Part shown: positions 47,346 through 60,104 of the stretch, piece by piece
Layout: every line of letters begins with the position of its first letter
How positions within the stretch are numbered: position 1 is the stretch's first letter
Assembly (NCBI GenBank): GCA_004154925.1
Contig: QJNS01000155.1
Span: 120,609 to 184,608, forward strand
Origin: Monosporascus cannonballus
Taxonomy: Eukaryota > Ascomycota > Sordariomycetes > Xylariales
DNA: 64,000 bases
Direction of reading: 5' to 3'
Translations under genes and position numbers: made by a program
The notes under the pieces: model-generated
Told to the model about the DNA's origin: nothing
Database searches by the model: none
The model's input: the letters and a program-made list of their open reading frames with translations, nothing else

Positions 47346-50300
47346 GTGTGAGAAAGGGGGTGAAGGGGTAATGTGTGTTAATAGCCGCTCTCAGGCTGAC
47401 AGTGGCTATTTACGGGCTTGAAATGAGAGGGCGGGGTTGCTAAAAAGCGCTGACCGACTTCGAAGTGGTTAAAAGTTAGACACAACTGACTTCGAAGTCG
47501 TCTTTACACATTTCGGCCACTTTTGGTAACCTTTGGAACTACTTAGTGTTCCAGTGCGGGAACAAGTTACTGAATACATATATCATCAGAACCTTGCCCT
47601 TGACGAACCCTATAGAATGGAATCAACTATGTCTTCGCAGCTACTATATCCTAACGGGTATATGGTGATGCATCCGATCGCGCCGTGTTCGAGACGGTTT
47701 TTTTAACCCCCCGGGGCTGTTATAAAGCAAAATCAGATCTGCGGCACTTGACTTTGAAGTTATTGTAGTAGTAGCTGGGTCGATGAAGACCAGCAAATAT
47801 TCGGTGTTGTGCGAAGACCCTGGTCAAAGTTTTCAGTCGCTATACTAAGTGCCGCGTCGTACTGCATGCCTATCATGTACTGGGCGGCGTAGTCCCGGAC
47901 GCCGAAGCAGACCGTACCGGCAACCACCTAGGTTGTCTTCATGTTTGTCTTATATGAGCGCGCGTAATTATGCCCGCGTGGCGGGGACAATGGGGCCAAG
48001 GACGTGCCAGGAATGCGGACACCTCGGAAGAGCCTGGGAAGAGGCGCTAACAAGAAAAGACATGATATTGGGTTAGAACGAGGGTTACAATTGACTGTCG
48101 ATAGAAAATAAGCGAACGAAGAAAGCAGAGCCAGGGAAATAAAGTTCCCCTTCCCTCTACATACCCTCAAAAGACACCGAATACCTGAACTATCAACCCC
48201 AGAGCAATGATAATCTCGAGCCTGACATAGGAGGCTATACGTATATAGCACCCCATACCAAGGTGCTCCCATCCGGATAAGGGGCTGATAACATGCTATT
48301 CTTTTAGTAGTTACCGTCTAGGGTTATTAATCGATCTAGAGCTGGGAAGTTCGGAGCTTATAGCGCTCAGAGCAACAAACCATTGCCGCGTCCTGATGTA
48401 AATACCATCTAGCATAGCGCGGGAAGACGCACATCACCTACTAGACGAGCGATTGCTGGAGGCAGTACTACTGCTTTAGACTACTTGGCCGGGATGGCGT
48501 GGTTCGTTGTCCTGACACTTCGTATGCTCTCCTCTCTTACCTGCTGTGAGCCGGATCTTGTTCAGCATGCTCCGACGCCGTCACAGTAGAAGTGTCGGAC
48601 GCCTGATTGCCGATATGAGATTGTTCTTAACATAATTCGCTCTGCTCTTCGTGGCAGATATGGTCAGCTTGCTCGGGTTCCCCGTAGGTTCCTTTTCATC
48701 TGGCCGGCTGCGACAAGGATGATCCGGATCCGAGATATCTAAACTGGCCAAAGTGATGTTGTGCTTGGTGGTTGGTATGTCTTTTGCACAGTTCGACCAT
48801 TGAATTAGCCTGAACTTTTCGTGTGCTAGCCGATGTAGCTGGATATTTGTGGAAATTACCTACTCGAAATGTGCTTACTGCCTAATTTTCCTGCGCTTGT
48901 AGAAAAAAGCTAGAAGAGGTTCAAGGGCGTAGGATATGCCTGTGATGAACGCACCCATGACAAAGGTGAAACAAAGCGTAAAAAGACTGAGAGAGGACTA
49001 TGAGCTGCTCCGTATTTTCTGCACTATGAGTGAGTGCATCACTTATAGTTTCCTGAGGGTTACGGCCAAAATGGCCAGGCAAATGGGAGGTCCAGGCGAA
49101 TGCCAGGTACTACATCGTGTGAAGGTGATTTCAACAGGACCTAAGACCCGGCTCTAGCTTATCGTCATCGACACCATGTGAGCCACTCTAGTCATCACCA
49201 CCAGACCCTGGAGTACAGTCAAAATAGAAGGAGGTACCAAAAGGCGAGTGTTTCGTTTAATTGGGGGTTTACGCCATACCCAAAGGAGGCTTTAAGAAGG
49301 ACACTAGACCAAATTCCGGTGCTGACGAGTTCCGTGGGATAACCTGCTCCAGCTCTGAGAGTCAGCAGTCACTCTAATGGCCGCTGTGTTGAAAAGAAAT
49401 GAGGAAACATTCGAGAGATGTATTTGTGTGAGCATTAAGATGACTGCTACCCCGGACAATAAGGTCTATCCTAGTCTTAACCTGACGTTAATAATGGACG
49501 GTGTCCCGAGGATCAGGGGTTGAGAGATACGTATAAGTCACGAAACAAAGGATCCTCCAAAAACGGGTAGCCACAAAGGCCATGAAGAAAGCCGTAAAAG
49601 CAATGAGGAGATTTCGAGTTAATCTTGTCGTGGTAATGATAGCACCCAGTATTGGCCCCCGGGACCAGTTGGTCCATATCCCTAGGTAAACTGCTGTCAG
49701 TGGTGTATCGAGTCTCCAGTCGCCACACAGGCTTGGTGAGGCGAGGGTAGCACATATTAAGCCCCGAGACTGATTGGAGCCTCGTCAACGGGGGACTAGA
49801 AAATATATAGCAGTTACCCGAAAAGCTATGATGGCACGATTCTTTGCTCGACAAGAACGAGAAGTCGTTATTTCGCCCCATCAGTTTATTTCAGCCCCTT
49901 AATTACGAAATACGTCACAGGCACTTAAGACGACACATTATTTGCATATTCCGATAGATAGGCGGAGCAGCCACGCATGACAAGCTGTGCCGAAGTAGAA
50001 AAGGTATCCTGTAACAGTCATTAGATGCCTTGTATGATGTTGGCGTCTTCAAGAATAGAATGTGGAATGCGGGTGTTCGCACCCACACCAGTCTTTCTGT
50101 AGGCACACAAGAAAGCTAAGGCTTTGGTGGTGGTGGCTTGGCCCATACGGAATGCATGCGACCCCGAACTTCTATTCACCGCCAATCAATCGAGACGTAG
50201 AAGCTTTGGGTTGTTATATTACCGCTATATCACAAACTTACGTCCTACCTGCCTTTGGTAGAGTGCTGTGATTAAAATAGAATGGAAGAAATCCCGAGAA

Positions 50301-51637
50301 GCATCAGGAGGCAAATGATGTGGCACAACAGAAAACTGAATATCACTGTTGTAGCGAGGGAGGCGTTTATCTAATAACAATAAAGGGGGATGAAACAGAC
50401 GACTGGATGTGGCATTGGCTGAGAATCATTAACTCCTGTATGAAACGCAATGGCTTGCAGATGTACGGTTAGTACACTCTCCGGAAAACAGGATTAGTCG
50501 TAAATCTGCCTTACGGCCAACAATTGCTCAGATATGTCCGTTTTGACGGCAGGGGCGGGCTGATCACGAGGAGGCTATGTATGATATGGTGTACTTGAGA
50601 TAAAGCAGGACCGTTCGTTCTGGACTGTAAGCTCCCAGAACAACCATTACTATTCTTTCGCCATCTTCAAGATCGGGCAGATTGGTTGCGTTAGTGATAG
50701 CCAGCAAATCCCTGGAGTTGTACCGAGAACCTTTTGACCCCTACACCCCTACCCCCTGTCTCTCCTTTCTGAACTCCATGTGCTTAAAAGAGAATATATT
50801 CACTTTCGCTTCGAGCCTACCCGGAGTAACACAGCTCATGTGTGTGTGTGCCCAATTCTATTCAATTACCCGCTGTTATTTACCCTTTTGCTACCTAGGC
50901 TTAATAAAGTGCGTGGTCTTGGCCCCTTTCAGAGCCTTGCGGCACTTGTCCGGGTCGCTTACTGTCCTAGACAAGATGACCGGTATTAGGATGCGAAGCC
51001 TCTGGAGCTCAGGACCTGCTTTCAACAGCTTCTCCCAACAAATACGTACCAGGGGTGCCTATGCAAATTTAAGCTTGCGATGTAACCAACCCAAGACCTA
51101 TATCAAATGCAAGGGGCCTAATATCGACTCCAGGGCACGGAACCTAGAAAAGCGTGTGTGTGCACAACTGCCTGGAGGCAGTACAACGATGGCTGGGTCT
51201 ATCCTGTGACATTACGAATCGTTTACGAAAAGTACCGGTTCCTTGGTACCTGATTCTTTTCAGGTGGAATTGCTACACTATATTTCTGGTAGGTCAGTGG
51301 AATGTGGATATGGGTGGTTTCTCGCGATCCTAGTAGAGCACGCGACTGGGGCAAAGTATCAATGGGGAGCTTGCGGGGAAGCAAGCATTGGTGAACATCT
51401 CTACATTCAGTATCTCATTCTTCATTATTCAGAGCAGCAAGCATTCCGCATGTTGCAAACCTCGACAGAACAGATTTTGGTATCCCTCGTTCCCCTCGCG
51501 GTGCTTCAGATCCGTGAAAGCCAGGAGAAGTAACCCCCCTCATCCTGTGGGATCCAGCCCAGAGCGCTTCCGGAAAGTCTATGCATAGGTAGGTACCGCG
51601 AAATTCAAACGTTCCCACATCCGACCGAGCGCACCCC
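47346..51637. other. Gene-poor 4.3-kb stretch, no supported gene
   Basis: Normal base composition but only short or unconvincing frames on both strands. The longest, 50,682-51,209 on the plus strand, has no recognisable domain and irregular composition, so I did not call it. No RNA gene or repeat end was found. Confidence 0.45.
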
Positions 51638-52423
51638 TTACAGAAAACTGCGCCTGGGGAAGCTCACGCCCTCGACGGCCGCGTTATCCGTGAACCAACT
51701 GCAGCGGTCGCCGGTGGCCTCGTTGACCAGCGCGCACGGCAGGCCGTCGCCCTCCTCGAAGATACTCTTCATGATGTCCTTCTTCTCGGCGCCCGTGGCG
51801 ACGAAGGCGACCCTGACGGCGTGGGTGACGACGGGCAAGGTCAGCGTGATGCGCTTCGGCGGCGGCTTGGGCGAGTCCTCGATGGGCGCCACCCAGGCGT
51901 CGGTCTCGCGCAGGAGGGAGTGGCCGGGGAACAGGCTGCAGGTGTGGCCGTCGGGGCCGGCGCCGAGGAGCAGCAGGTCGAAGATGGGGAGCTTGACCGA
52001 GTCGCGGCTGGCGAAGGACCGCACCAGCAGCTGCTCGTACTGGTCGGCGAGCTCCTGCGTGTCGTTCAGGTACTGCGTGTCGATGGGGTGGACGAGGGGC
52101 CGGCCCTGCTCGGCTGGGATCCGGTCGAGCAGGTCCCGCTTGAGCAGGCCGTAGTTGCTGTCCTCGTGGTCGAGCGGGACGGCGCGCTCGTCGCAGAAGA
52201 ATACCTCCCACTTGTCGAATTGGACCTTGTCGTCGGGGGACCGCGGCGGCGTCAGTAGCGCCTGGGCGAGATTCTTCGGCAGAGAACCGCCCGAGACACC
52301 TAGCTTAAAGACGCCGTGGCGCGCAATTCCGGCATTCTGGCACTCAATGACGTAGCTGCGCAGCGCCCGCGCCAGAGCGTCGGCACTTTCGAAGGCGAAC
52401 AAGTTCGGCTGCTTTCCAGGCAT
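51638..52423 (-). CDS. SOL/PGL: 6-phosphogluconolactonase
   Basis: Cytosolic enzyme of the oxidative pentose phosphate pathway; it hydrolyses 6-phosphoglucono-1,5-lactone to 6-phosphogluconate, between glucose-6-phosphate dehydrogenase and 6-phosphogluconate dehydrogenase. The single exon encodes 261 residues, typical of fungal PGL. Family motifs are all present: GVSGGSLPKNLA near residue 43, FFCDERAVPLDHEDSNYG near 76, and the active-site region LLGAGPDGHTCSLFPGHSLL near 150, whose His is the catalytic base in characterised enzymes. The C-terminal part has ITLTLPVVTHAVRVAFVATG and the Trp-Phe of CSWFTDNAAVEG. GC-rich codons generate long opposite-strand frames, which I treat as shadows. It stands alone between gene-poor stretches. 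Confidence 0.95.
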   Translation of the reverse strand: MPGKQPNLFAFESADALARALRSYVIECQNAGIARHGVFKLGVSGGSLPKNLAQALLTPPRSPDDKVQFDKWEVFFCDERAVPLDHEDSNYGLLKRDLLDRIPAEQGRPLVHPIDTQYLNDTQELADQYEQLLVRSFASRDSVKLPIFDLLLLGAGPDGHTCSLFPGHSLLRETDAWVAPIEDSPKPPPKRITLTLPVVTHAVRVAFVATGAEKKDIMKSIFEEGDGLPCALVNEATGDRCSWFTDNAAVEGVSFPRRSFL

Positions 52424-54430
52424 ATTTTCTTTTTGGGCTGGAGGGCTGATTGTGCAAGGGCCGGTTAACTTGTCATGTGTTTGGGAAGTGGGAGGATGCG
52501 GGGGCGAGTGAGCGTGATAATTTACCTAGTACTGAGTAGCGCGGGTGGGTTTACGACAGAGATGTCGTGACGAACTGAACGGGCAAACAGAATTTGGGTG
52601 GCGATCGACAATGGCGGGGTGATAGAGCTTCTTTTTTAGTTGTTTTTCTGATATCCCCCCACTATATATCGATAGGTAACTAGGTAACAGTTCGAAGGCG
52701 CTACTAAATATGGCGTATGGTGTGGGTAGGGCGGTCGCTGTCGGGTTGGTGTATGTAACACTAAAGCCTCAGGCAATTCTTACAAAGAGGATGTCGGGAA
52801 CCCTCCAATCGGTGATCCAAACGTGTGAATCATTATTACCTACATACAAGTCCTCATATTTGTTTTGCCCGATCACTTATTACTCAGCCCGTTCGGAGTT
52901 GCGGCCAACCTATTGTGTTGCTCATTGCCTTTATTTTGAGGCTCCGAGGCTCGAGGCTTGACACGGGATTCAGAGTCTTTGACTGTTACCTGGAGTAATA
53001 GTGGCCCCAAGGATAAATTCGGGGTTGAACCCGGCTACAAAAGCCTTTGTTGAGACACATAAGACAGACGCCCGGGACAATACGGAGCTGGGCAAGGAAA
53101 GACTCTCCATCCATCTTCTTACCAATGAACATTGGGATGTAGGCTTGATAAACTAGCTGGCCGAACTGCAGTGCATGCAAGACATGCATTGTTGTCTTTG
53201 ACTGGTGGAGTCTATGTAGTGCCTGAAGGCCCCAGTATTCAAACTATGCTACTCCCAATTGTCCTACTGACGGTCAGGTTCGACTACTATGCTAGGAGTA
53301 GGTCGGCATTCGGCCGTCTTTGGGATATACGGAATTCCGTGGAAACATTAGAACACATGTGAAAGTTCGGGATTGATGTGAACCCTGCTGCCTGCATGGA
53401 CCGTCCCGCCATTTTGCTTGAAAATGACAACGGCCGAGATATGGCTCTCGGCAATTGATATTATCTGGACGGTAGAAGTATCGAGCAGGACTTCAGGGAT
53501 CAACTGGCCTGCAGTCGCGGGGGAGTTGCGGAAATTTACACTCGAGGTGCCGATTGAAGGAGACTCTCCAGGCATTATCTCGTGTAGGTGATTATTCACT
53601 GTCTCGGACTTCGTCACCGTCATCAATGGGAAACCATCTCCATTCGGAGCACCTTGATTCTTTCCCACCACTTTTGCCCGTCTGTACAACACTTGGATGC
53701 AGGGACATGCACCACGGATGACTCTGCATGGCATAAGCCGTAAGTCGCCTTTGAGCCATGCAATGCAAGAGTCTATTTCCTTGTCATTACCGACCGCGGT
53801 AATTGACAAACTTGACATGTCATGTCCGCCAATACTCGCCGTAAGGCATACAAAGACAAGACTTGGTCAGGGTTGACGCCACGAGATGTTCAAGAGTTTA
53901 TCACCACAAGTCGTCCTCGGCTTTCGTATCGAGAGTCAATTAAAGCCTAATGGTTGCAGGGCGGTTGATGGCTCGTCGTTCCCCCAAATGTTTAAATCCT
54001 TATCGAACTTACTCCCCGCTGGGAGGTCATGCCTACTATCCAAACCACCTAAGTTATTGCAGCATATTCGATCAACTGTTGTAGCTTAGTGAGAGCGGTA
54101 TCATGCCTCGAGAAGAAAAATACGTCACGTGGCGAGTGAGCATCGTGGGGTCTACTAATAAGGGTCGGGACGCTGATTGAGCCAACGCAATTATAAGTGA
54201 ATGCACCAAGTTCGCATATAGTAAGATCGGTCGGCTTATGCACCGGGCTAATCAGAGAGTGGCCCCAATGCTTTCCGTTAAAAGGTACCTTATATGCCGC
54301 AACCGACCTGCACCAACGGCGAATCCGTTTGTAGAACTCATCGCCGGCGATCGCTACTCACTGCAATCATCGCATCGGCGTATCTATCAGGTACGGCGCC
54401 CGGAAAAATAATAAACCCTCATAAAAAAGT
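52424..54430. other. Spacer between 6-phosphogluconolactonase and the HAD phosphatase
   Basis: The two genes diverge across 2 kb. A 156-residue minus-strand frame at 53,348-53,818 shows no recognised domain and was not called. The region should hold both promoters; no specific site was identified. Confidence 0.45.
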
Positions 54431-55354
54431 ATGGCATCGCAACCCAAGTACCTCACCGGGGACCCGGCAGCCATTAACGAGTTCATCGACAAGTTCGACG
54501 TGTTCCTGTTCGACTGCGACGGGGTCCTGTGGTCGGGGGACCACCTGTTCGAGGGCACGGTGGAGACGCTGGAGCTGCTGCGATCGCGGGGCAAGAGGGT
54601 CGTGTTCGTGACGAACAACTCGACGAAGTCGCGCGAGGACTACCGGCGGAAGCTGGCGGGGATGGGGATCCCGAGCGAGGTGGACGAGATCTTCGCGTCG
54701 GCCTACTCGTCGGCCGTCTACATCTCGCGCATCCTGCGGTTGCCGGCGCCGCGCAACAAGGTCTTTGTCATCGGCGAGAGCGGCATCGAGCACGAGCTGC
54801 GCACCGAGGGGGTGCCCTTCGTCGGCGGCACCGACCCGGCCCTGCGGCGGGACGTGACGCCCGAGGACTTCCGGGACATGGCCGACGGCTCCCTCCTGGA
54901 CCCGGACGTCGGCGTCGTGCTCGCCGGGCTCGACTTCCACATCAACTACCTCAAGCTGTCCCTGGGCTTCCAGTACCTCCGCCGGGGCGCCAAGTTCCTC
55001 GCCACGAACCTCGACAGCACGCTGCCCATGAGCCACACCTTCTTTCCCGGCGCGGGGTCCATCTCCGTCCCGCTGGTCAACATGACCGGCGAGACGCCCA
55101 TCGCCCTGGGCAAGCCCAGCCAAGCGATGATGGACGCCATCGAGGGGAAGTTCCAGCTGGATCGGGCGCGGACTTGTATGGTTGGGGATCGCATGGACAC
55201 CGATATCAAGTTTGGCATCCAGGGGAAGCTCGGTGGAACTCTGGCCGTCTTGACGGGCGTGAGCACGAAAGAGCACTGGGAAGAGGAAGGCGCCGAAGTC
55301 GTGCCCGCGTATTACGTGGATAAGCTGAGCGACCTTCGTGCTGCGGAGCCGTGA
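54431..55354 (+). CDS. PHO13: HAD phosphatase, 4-nitrophenylphosphatase/phosphoglycolate phosphatase type
   Basis: A haloacid dehalogenase-type phosphatase of 307 residues in one exon, similar to yeast Pho13 and animal phosphoglycolate phosphatase. These enzymes remove toxic metabolic by-products such as 2-phosphoglycolate and 4-phosphoerythronate, in addition to cleaving the test substrate p-nitrophenyl phosphate. Motif I is VFLFDCDGVLW, with nucleophile Asp28 and acid/base Asp30. Motif II is VTNNSTKS at about 60-67. The C2-type cap lies between, including FVIGESGIEHELR. The motif III Lys is in ALGKPSQAM, and motif IV is MVGDRMDTDIKFG near 245. All catalytic residues are present. The start ATGGCATCG follows an A-rich stretch. 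Exact substrate cannot be told from sequence; the symbol is by family resemblance. Confidence 0.93.
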   Translation: MASQPKYLTGDPAAINEFIDKFDVFLFDCDGVLWSGDHLFEGTVETLELLRSRGKRVVFVTNNSTKSREDYRRKLAGMGIPSEVDEIFASAYSSAVYISRILRLPAPRNKVFVIGESGIEHELRTEGVPFVGGTDPALRRDVTPEDFRDMADGSLLDPDVGVVLAGLDFHINYLKLSLGFQYLRRGAKFLATNLDSTLPMSHTFFPGAGSISVPLVNMTGETPIALGKPSQAMMDAIEGKFQLDRARTCMVGDRMDTDIKFGIQGKLGGTLAVLTGVSTKEHWEEEGAEVVPAYYVDKLSDLRAAEP

Positions 55355-55723
55355 TGAGAACCCCGTATTCGCGCTACGACGTCTAGATATGCTAGTATTT
55401 GCGATCACGATCGGATGATGTGCATATGGCAACTTTTCCTTACGCTTTCGCAGCATTGTTGGGTCGCTACTGTACTATAGAGCTACGCACAGGAACTAGA
55501 CCAAAGGAGACGAGGCTAGACGGTATCGTTAGGTTAGACCAACTAGACATAGCCGTAATCCCGATAGACACCTCGGAAAGAATTACCATCCGACGACATT
55601 ATGCAGGATGTCTCAGGGCGAAGGGCGTAGGGTAACGCCCATTGCTACATGCTCGCTGCATAGACAATCGGGTAGCTTGGCCGAAATCGCCGCAACTTCT
55701 ATCCAATTGGAATATTCCGATGC
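55355..55723. other. Spacer between the HAD phosphatase and transposon copy B
   Basis: About 370 bp with no feature beyond the presumed 3' end of the phosphatase gene. Confidence 0.45.
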
Positions 55724-55728
55724 CCAGG

Positions 55729-55756
55729 CAGGCGCTAGTCGAATTAAGTGGCGCAC
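55729..55756 (+). repeat. Left terminal inverted repeat of copy B
   Basis: Begins CAGGCGCTAGTCGAATTAAG; pairs with 60,077-60,104. Preceded by CCAGG. Confidence 0.85.
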
Positions 55757-56934
55757 CTAACCGCCCCACCATCCAAAATTCCATACAGTTTACATATATA
55801 TCAAGATGCAACAAGGGTTATATACGACTTTGTAGATATAAAGCTTTTTAAATGAGTTTGGTAATAACTTTAGCCGTTAATCTAGTGGGCTATACGTTAT
55901 TCTCCGCTATTAATAAGGTTTTTCCATCGCTATACCACTAATAAAAATATATCTCTTTATCGTTTTTTATCTATTATATCCCTTTTTTTTGAATTAGCCT
56001 TATAAGCTTTTACGTATTGATATAAAGGTTGTTCGTAATATGCAACTTAATTTTCTTAATGGTATTTTCAATCAAGTTCGTTTCGGAGCTATTGTAAACG
56101 TTATAAATAACGGTATAGCCCTTTTTTTAATACCACTTTTTCGTAATTTTCGAAATATAACTCAAATCGCCATTCTGTTATATAATTAAGTTATTACGGC
56201 CGAAATAAAGTTTTGCAAAGTTATCGCCTATTTTATAATTTCGATATATTTTGTAAAAATTATTTTATCGTAAAGATCTTTAGTTTTATATTAAAATAAT
56301 AGTAATCGCCAATAATTCGCAGCTATTAATTTTACCGCATAATAAGCTTTTTATTTATGGCATTCGAAAGAAAAATTATATTGAAATTTTTATTATAAAC
56401 GTTATTTCTGTCGGCGTTATTTTCGGTTTATAGTAACGTTAATTTCGATAATAATCTATTATGTATTAAAGTTTTTAATTTTCCTTACAACAATATTTTT
56501 TCCTTTTTTTCTAAAGCCAAAATATATCTTATTTTTCAAAACGACTTTCGTGAAAAAATTAAAATTCTCCTTATTACCTTAATCTAACTTTCTCCGAGCT
56601 CGTTTTATTCGTTATTCTTTAATAAAATTATTAAGTTTAAGCTTTTTTGTTTTAAAATAAATATATATTTTTAACGGCTTAAAGGCATTTTTAAAAATAT
56701 TCGTAAAATACTAAAGATTTATTTCGGCTTTTTTTGCGAAATCCTATTACCTTAGCCGGTATTTATTCTAAAGGTAAAATATATTATGATAAAAGTAATC
56801 AATAAAGACGATTTATGATTTTGTTAAATTTACACTTCCTTTTTCTTTTTTCGCCTTGCGGCAATATATTAGGAAATCTTTTTTTATCTAACGCCTGCCT
56901 GTAATTTCGAGAACGCCGAATATCTTGAAAATTT

Positions 56935-59796
56935 ATTATCTCAGCTAGCTCAGATCTCTCTGGCTCGTTTTCCTAATTTCTTTAAAGTTACTTAAGTACC
57001 GCTCTATAACGCTAAATATTAATTAATCAAATCCCAAATCCTCGTAACGAATCAGCAAAACCTGAATTATAATTACGTAAAAACGGCTTCGTTTAATATA
57101 TTTGCTTTTTTAAAAAAATAAAAATTCGTAATAATTTAATAATAAAACGTTTTTTTATAAATATATATATATATATTGTTACTTTTATTATAGCTTATTA
57201 TTAATATTATTTTGATTTTAATTAAAACTTATTTATTATTTATAAACTCTAACGTATATAATAATTACAACTCGAGCTTATTACGTTATTATTCCCTTTT
57301 TCAAAATATGATAAATTCGAATTTTTTTAGTTTTACTAAGTTACGCTCTTAAAACAAAATATACGTATATATATTTTAAAATTTTAACATTAATATAAAA
57401 AAACTAACATAAAGTTTAAAATTTTTATTTGTAATTAAGTTTTTTATAACGATTTAAGCCGAATTATTAATTTAATTATTTAAATTAATCGATTAATTAA
57501 CATATTAAAAATAAATACGCAAATAATTATAAATATACGAAAATTAACAAGACTTTTTAATTCTTATTAATTAAAACCTTATTATATATAAATATTATAA
57601 TATATTATATGGAAAATTTATAATTTTCACGAAAAGACCTGGATTTTACCACCCGTTAAAAAAGTTATTATTCGAAATTAACGTAATTTATATTATTTTG
57701 GACAAAAATTAACATTTTATAATAATGCTTATTTTTAATTAATTTAAATTTTTAAATTAAATAATTATTTATTTAAAGAAAAAATAATAATTATATAATA
57801 CGAAACGAAAAATAAAAAAGTTTTATAATAATAATAATTTAAACATTCTTATATATCTTTTCTTTATAATTTTAATTATTTTAATTAAGATAATTTTCAA
57901 AGTTCACAACAATTACTTACCTTATTTATTAAATAGGTTTTTATTATTTTCACATATTTCGAAATTATAAAATTTTATACTTTTTTTTTATAATTTTCGA
58001 TAAATACCTTTAATTTATTATAACCTTAATTAAGTGGTTATATATATTTATAATTTTCGCCTTATTATTAATATAAATAATAATTTTAATAGCAAAATAT
58101 AAATTATTAAATTAAATTAAAGAAATATTACTTAATAATTTAAATATATTAATTATTTAAAAATTTAAATAATTTTAATTCGAACGGTAATTTTTAAATA
58201 TAAAAAAACAATGATATCGATTTCGAAATAATTAATATTGAACCGTTAAATTTCCACCTTATAATTATATCTAATTAAGCCGCCGATTTAATAAAAATTA
58301 TTATATTTTATAATTTCCTTTATAATATTGTTAGTAATTATTATAAATATAAATTAATATATATAAGCAATATGCCGGCAGTTGGGTGCTTCAGATGCCC
58401 ACGGCTGGCGCTTTGAAGCAGTGCTCTGCAGCCTGGGACAGCGTTTGTCTAGGGACCACCGTTTGTACAAACAGGACGTGTATGTAAGGGCGGTACGCCC
58501 CAGACTTCTTCAGTCTTTCCTAGCATAGATCATCAAGCTATCACCAGTTTCCTGCATTTGATCACAGTGACTGCTGACACAATAAAATAAAACGTAAATT
58601 ACAGATACTAAGATATTTAAGCCGGAAATCGTTTTATTCCAATAATAAATATATTTTATTAATAATATTTAAACCTTATTTTTATTAGAAAACCAAATTT
58701 AATATAATAATTTAGAATTTATTATTCGATATTTATTTAAAATTAAGAATAATATAGTTATATTATTTGCTAATTATACTGTTAAATATTTTTAAATTAA
58801 TTTTTTTCGTATTTGCAAATATTAAAATAAAAATATAATATAATATTATTAATATAAAAATTTGTTGATTTTTAATTAACTTAATTAATAATATAATTTA
58901 AATAATAATTAAATCGATTATTAAAAAAAGCTAAAATAATTAAAAATATTGCGAAATTTATTTTAATAAAAAAATATTAAATTTTCCAAAAACCAAATTT
59001 TATACCGTATTAATTTATTATTTTCGTAAAATACGGCTTTATTTATTAAAGATAATACCTAATATATAGCGAATAAATTAATAATATAAGGTTTTTATAA
59101 GGTTATCGGCCGTATATATAACGTTAATATATAGGTTAATTACGTTTATATTAGCAAAAAACCGGTAAAATATTAAATAAAAATAAAGATTTGCTTTAAA
59201 AAAATTAAATATTCGAAAATTTAAAATATTTACCTTAAATTTTCGATTATATTATCCGTATTTAATTAATTAAAAAAATATATTTCAAAACTTATTACGG
59301 ATATTTTTAAACCTTATATATTATTATTTTAGCTTATAAAATTATATTATTATCGTATTAACTTAAAGAGAATAAAAATTATAATATATATTAATTAAAA
59401 TTTTAAGTTATTTTTTATTATAATAATTTTTATTTTATATTAATAAAAATTATTATTATATTTAAAAATAATTTTTTTAATTTTATATTAAATTATATAA
59501 ATTAAAATATTAGGAATTTCGTATATAATATATATTATTAAAGTTAATAATAATAATTTTTACGAATTTATACGAAAAAATATTAAATAAAACGAAAAAA
59601 AATATAATTTGTTATTACGCCTTATTTTAAAAGTTTCATAATTTTTGTAAGTATTATTTTTAAAGAAGTTTAGCAGATATATTAGACCCCTAATAAATAT
59701 TTCTTAATCAAAAGCTATAGCTATGGCTACGACTGCTACGCCGCAGGCGCAGCCACAACCTCCAAAATGGGGTCCTGATCACGATAAAGCAAAAAA
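56935..59796. mobile_element. Unidentified 2.86-kb AT-rich insertion within copy B
   Basis: Defined by comparison with copy A: the shared sequence stops after ATTT at 56,931-56,934 and resumes with ATTT at 59,797-59,800, so ATTT (possibly AATTT) is the likely target duplication. The right end has seven A residues (59,791-59,797) before TTTGG, which could be a non-LTR poly(A) tail. No inverted or long direct terminal repeats were seen. The interior is very AT-rich and I could not identify coding remnants. Element class is therefore open. Confidence 0.55.
58374..58585. other. Non-RIP island inside the AT-rich insertion
   Basis: About 210 bp of balanced composition (begins GCCGGCAGTTGGGTGCTTCA) set abruptly in sequence of very high AT content. 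GCTTCA at 58,388 and TGAAGC at 58,414 form a small inverted pair. No frame, RNA or repeat family was recognised. Confidence 0.4.
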
Positions 59797-60076
59797 ATTT
59801 GGCGATTTGAAATACCGACGTGGAAAGTATTATTAAGCTTTTTAGCTCCCCTAACTTTGGCCTTAGCCGTACTGTTAACGTTTATGATTATTACTTAAAA
59901 AATATAAAATAATTAGAAAAAAAAAGATGGAAAAATACTTACTATAATCGCGAAATTTCGCTTTTTATAATGATACAAAAATATTATATCGTCGTTATCG
60001 ATTTTGTTAAGTTATCAAGGAGTGAAATCATCATGATAATGGCATTTAGAGTGCGATTTTGAAGCTAGACGGAGTA

Positions 60077-60104
60077 GTGCGCCATCTAATTCGACTAGCG
60101 CCTG
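60077..60104 (-). repeat. Right terminal inverted repeat of copy B
   Basis: The reverse complement begins CAGGCGCTAGTCGAATTAGA. Followed by CCAGG at 60,105-60,109. Confidence 0.85.

Larger units (their letters stand above)
55729..60104 (-). mobile_element. RIP-mutated TIR DNA transposon, copy B (interrupted)
   Basis: A second copy of the family seen at 34,608. The inverted ends again start CAGGCGCTAGTC and pair over about 28 bp. The flanks are CCAGG at 55,724-55,728 and 60,105-60,109, a 5-bp duplication of a different sequence from copy A. Left (55,729-56,934) and right (59,797-60,104) parts align with copy A along their whole length and together make about 1.5 kb; the 2.86 kb between them is an insertion. 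The minus-strand relic repeats segments of copy A, e.g. ETNLIENTIKKIKLHITNN near 56,050. Divergence is mainly C-to-T and G-to-A. Confidence 0.85.

Noticed and set aside
50682..51209. 175-codon open frame on the plus strand
   Set aside because: No recognisable domain, irregular composition and no intron or context support; it lies in a gene-poor stretch where such frames arise by chance.
53348..53818. 156-codon open frame on the minus strand
   Set aside because: It begins with a plausible ATG but shows no domain or homologous-looking segment; not enough to call a gene.
57150..57185. (TA)n run as a microsatellite or centromere-like signal
   Set aside because: A short run within uniformly AT-rich RIP-mutated sequence; it has no special meaning there.
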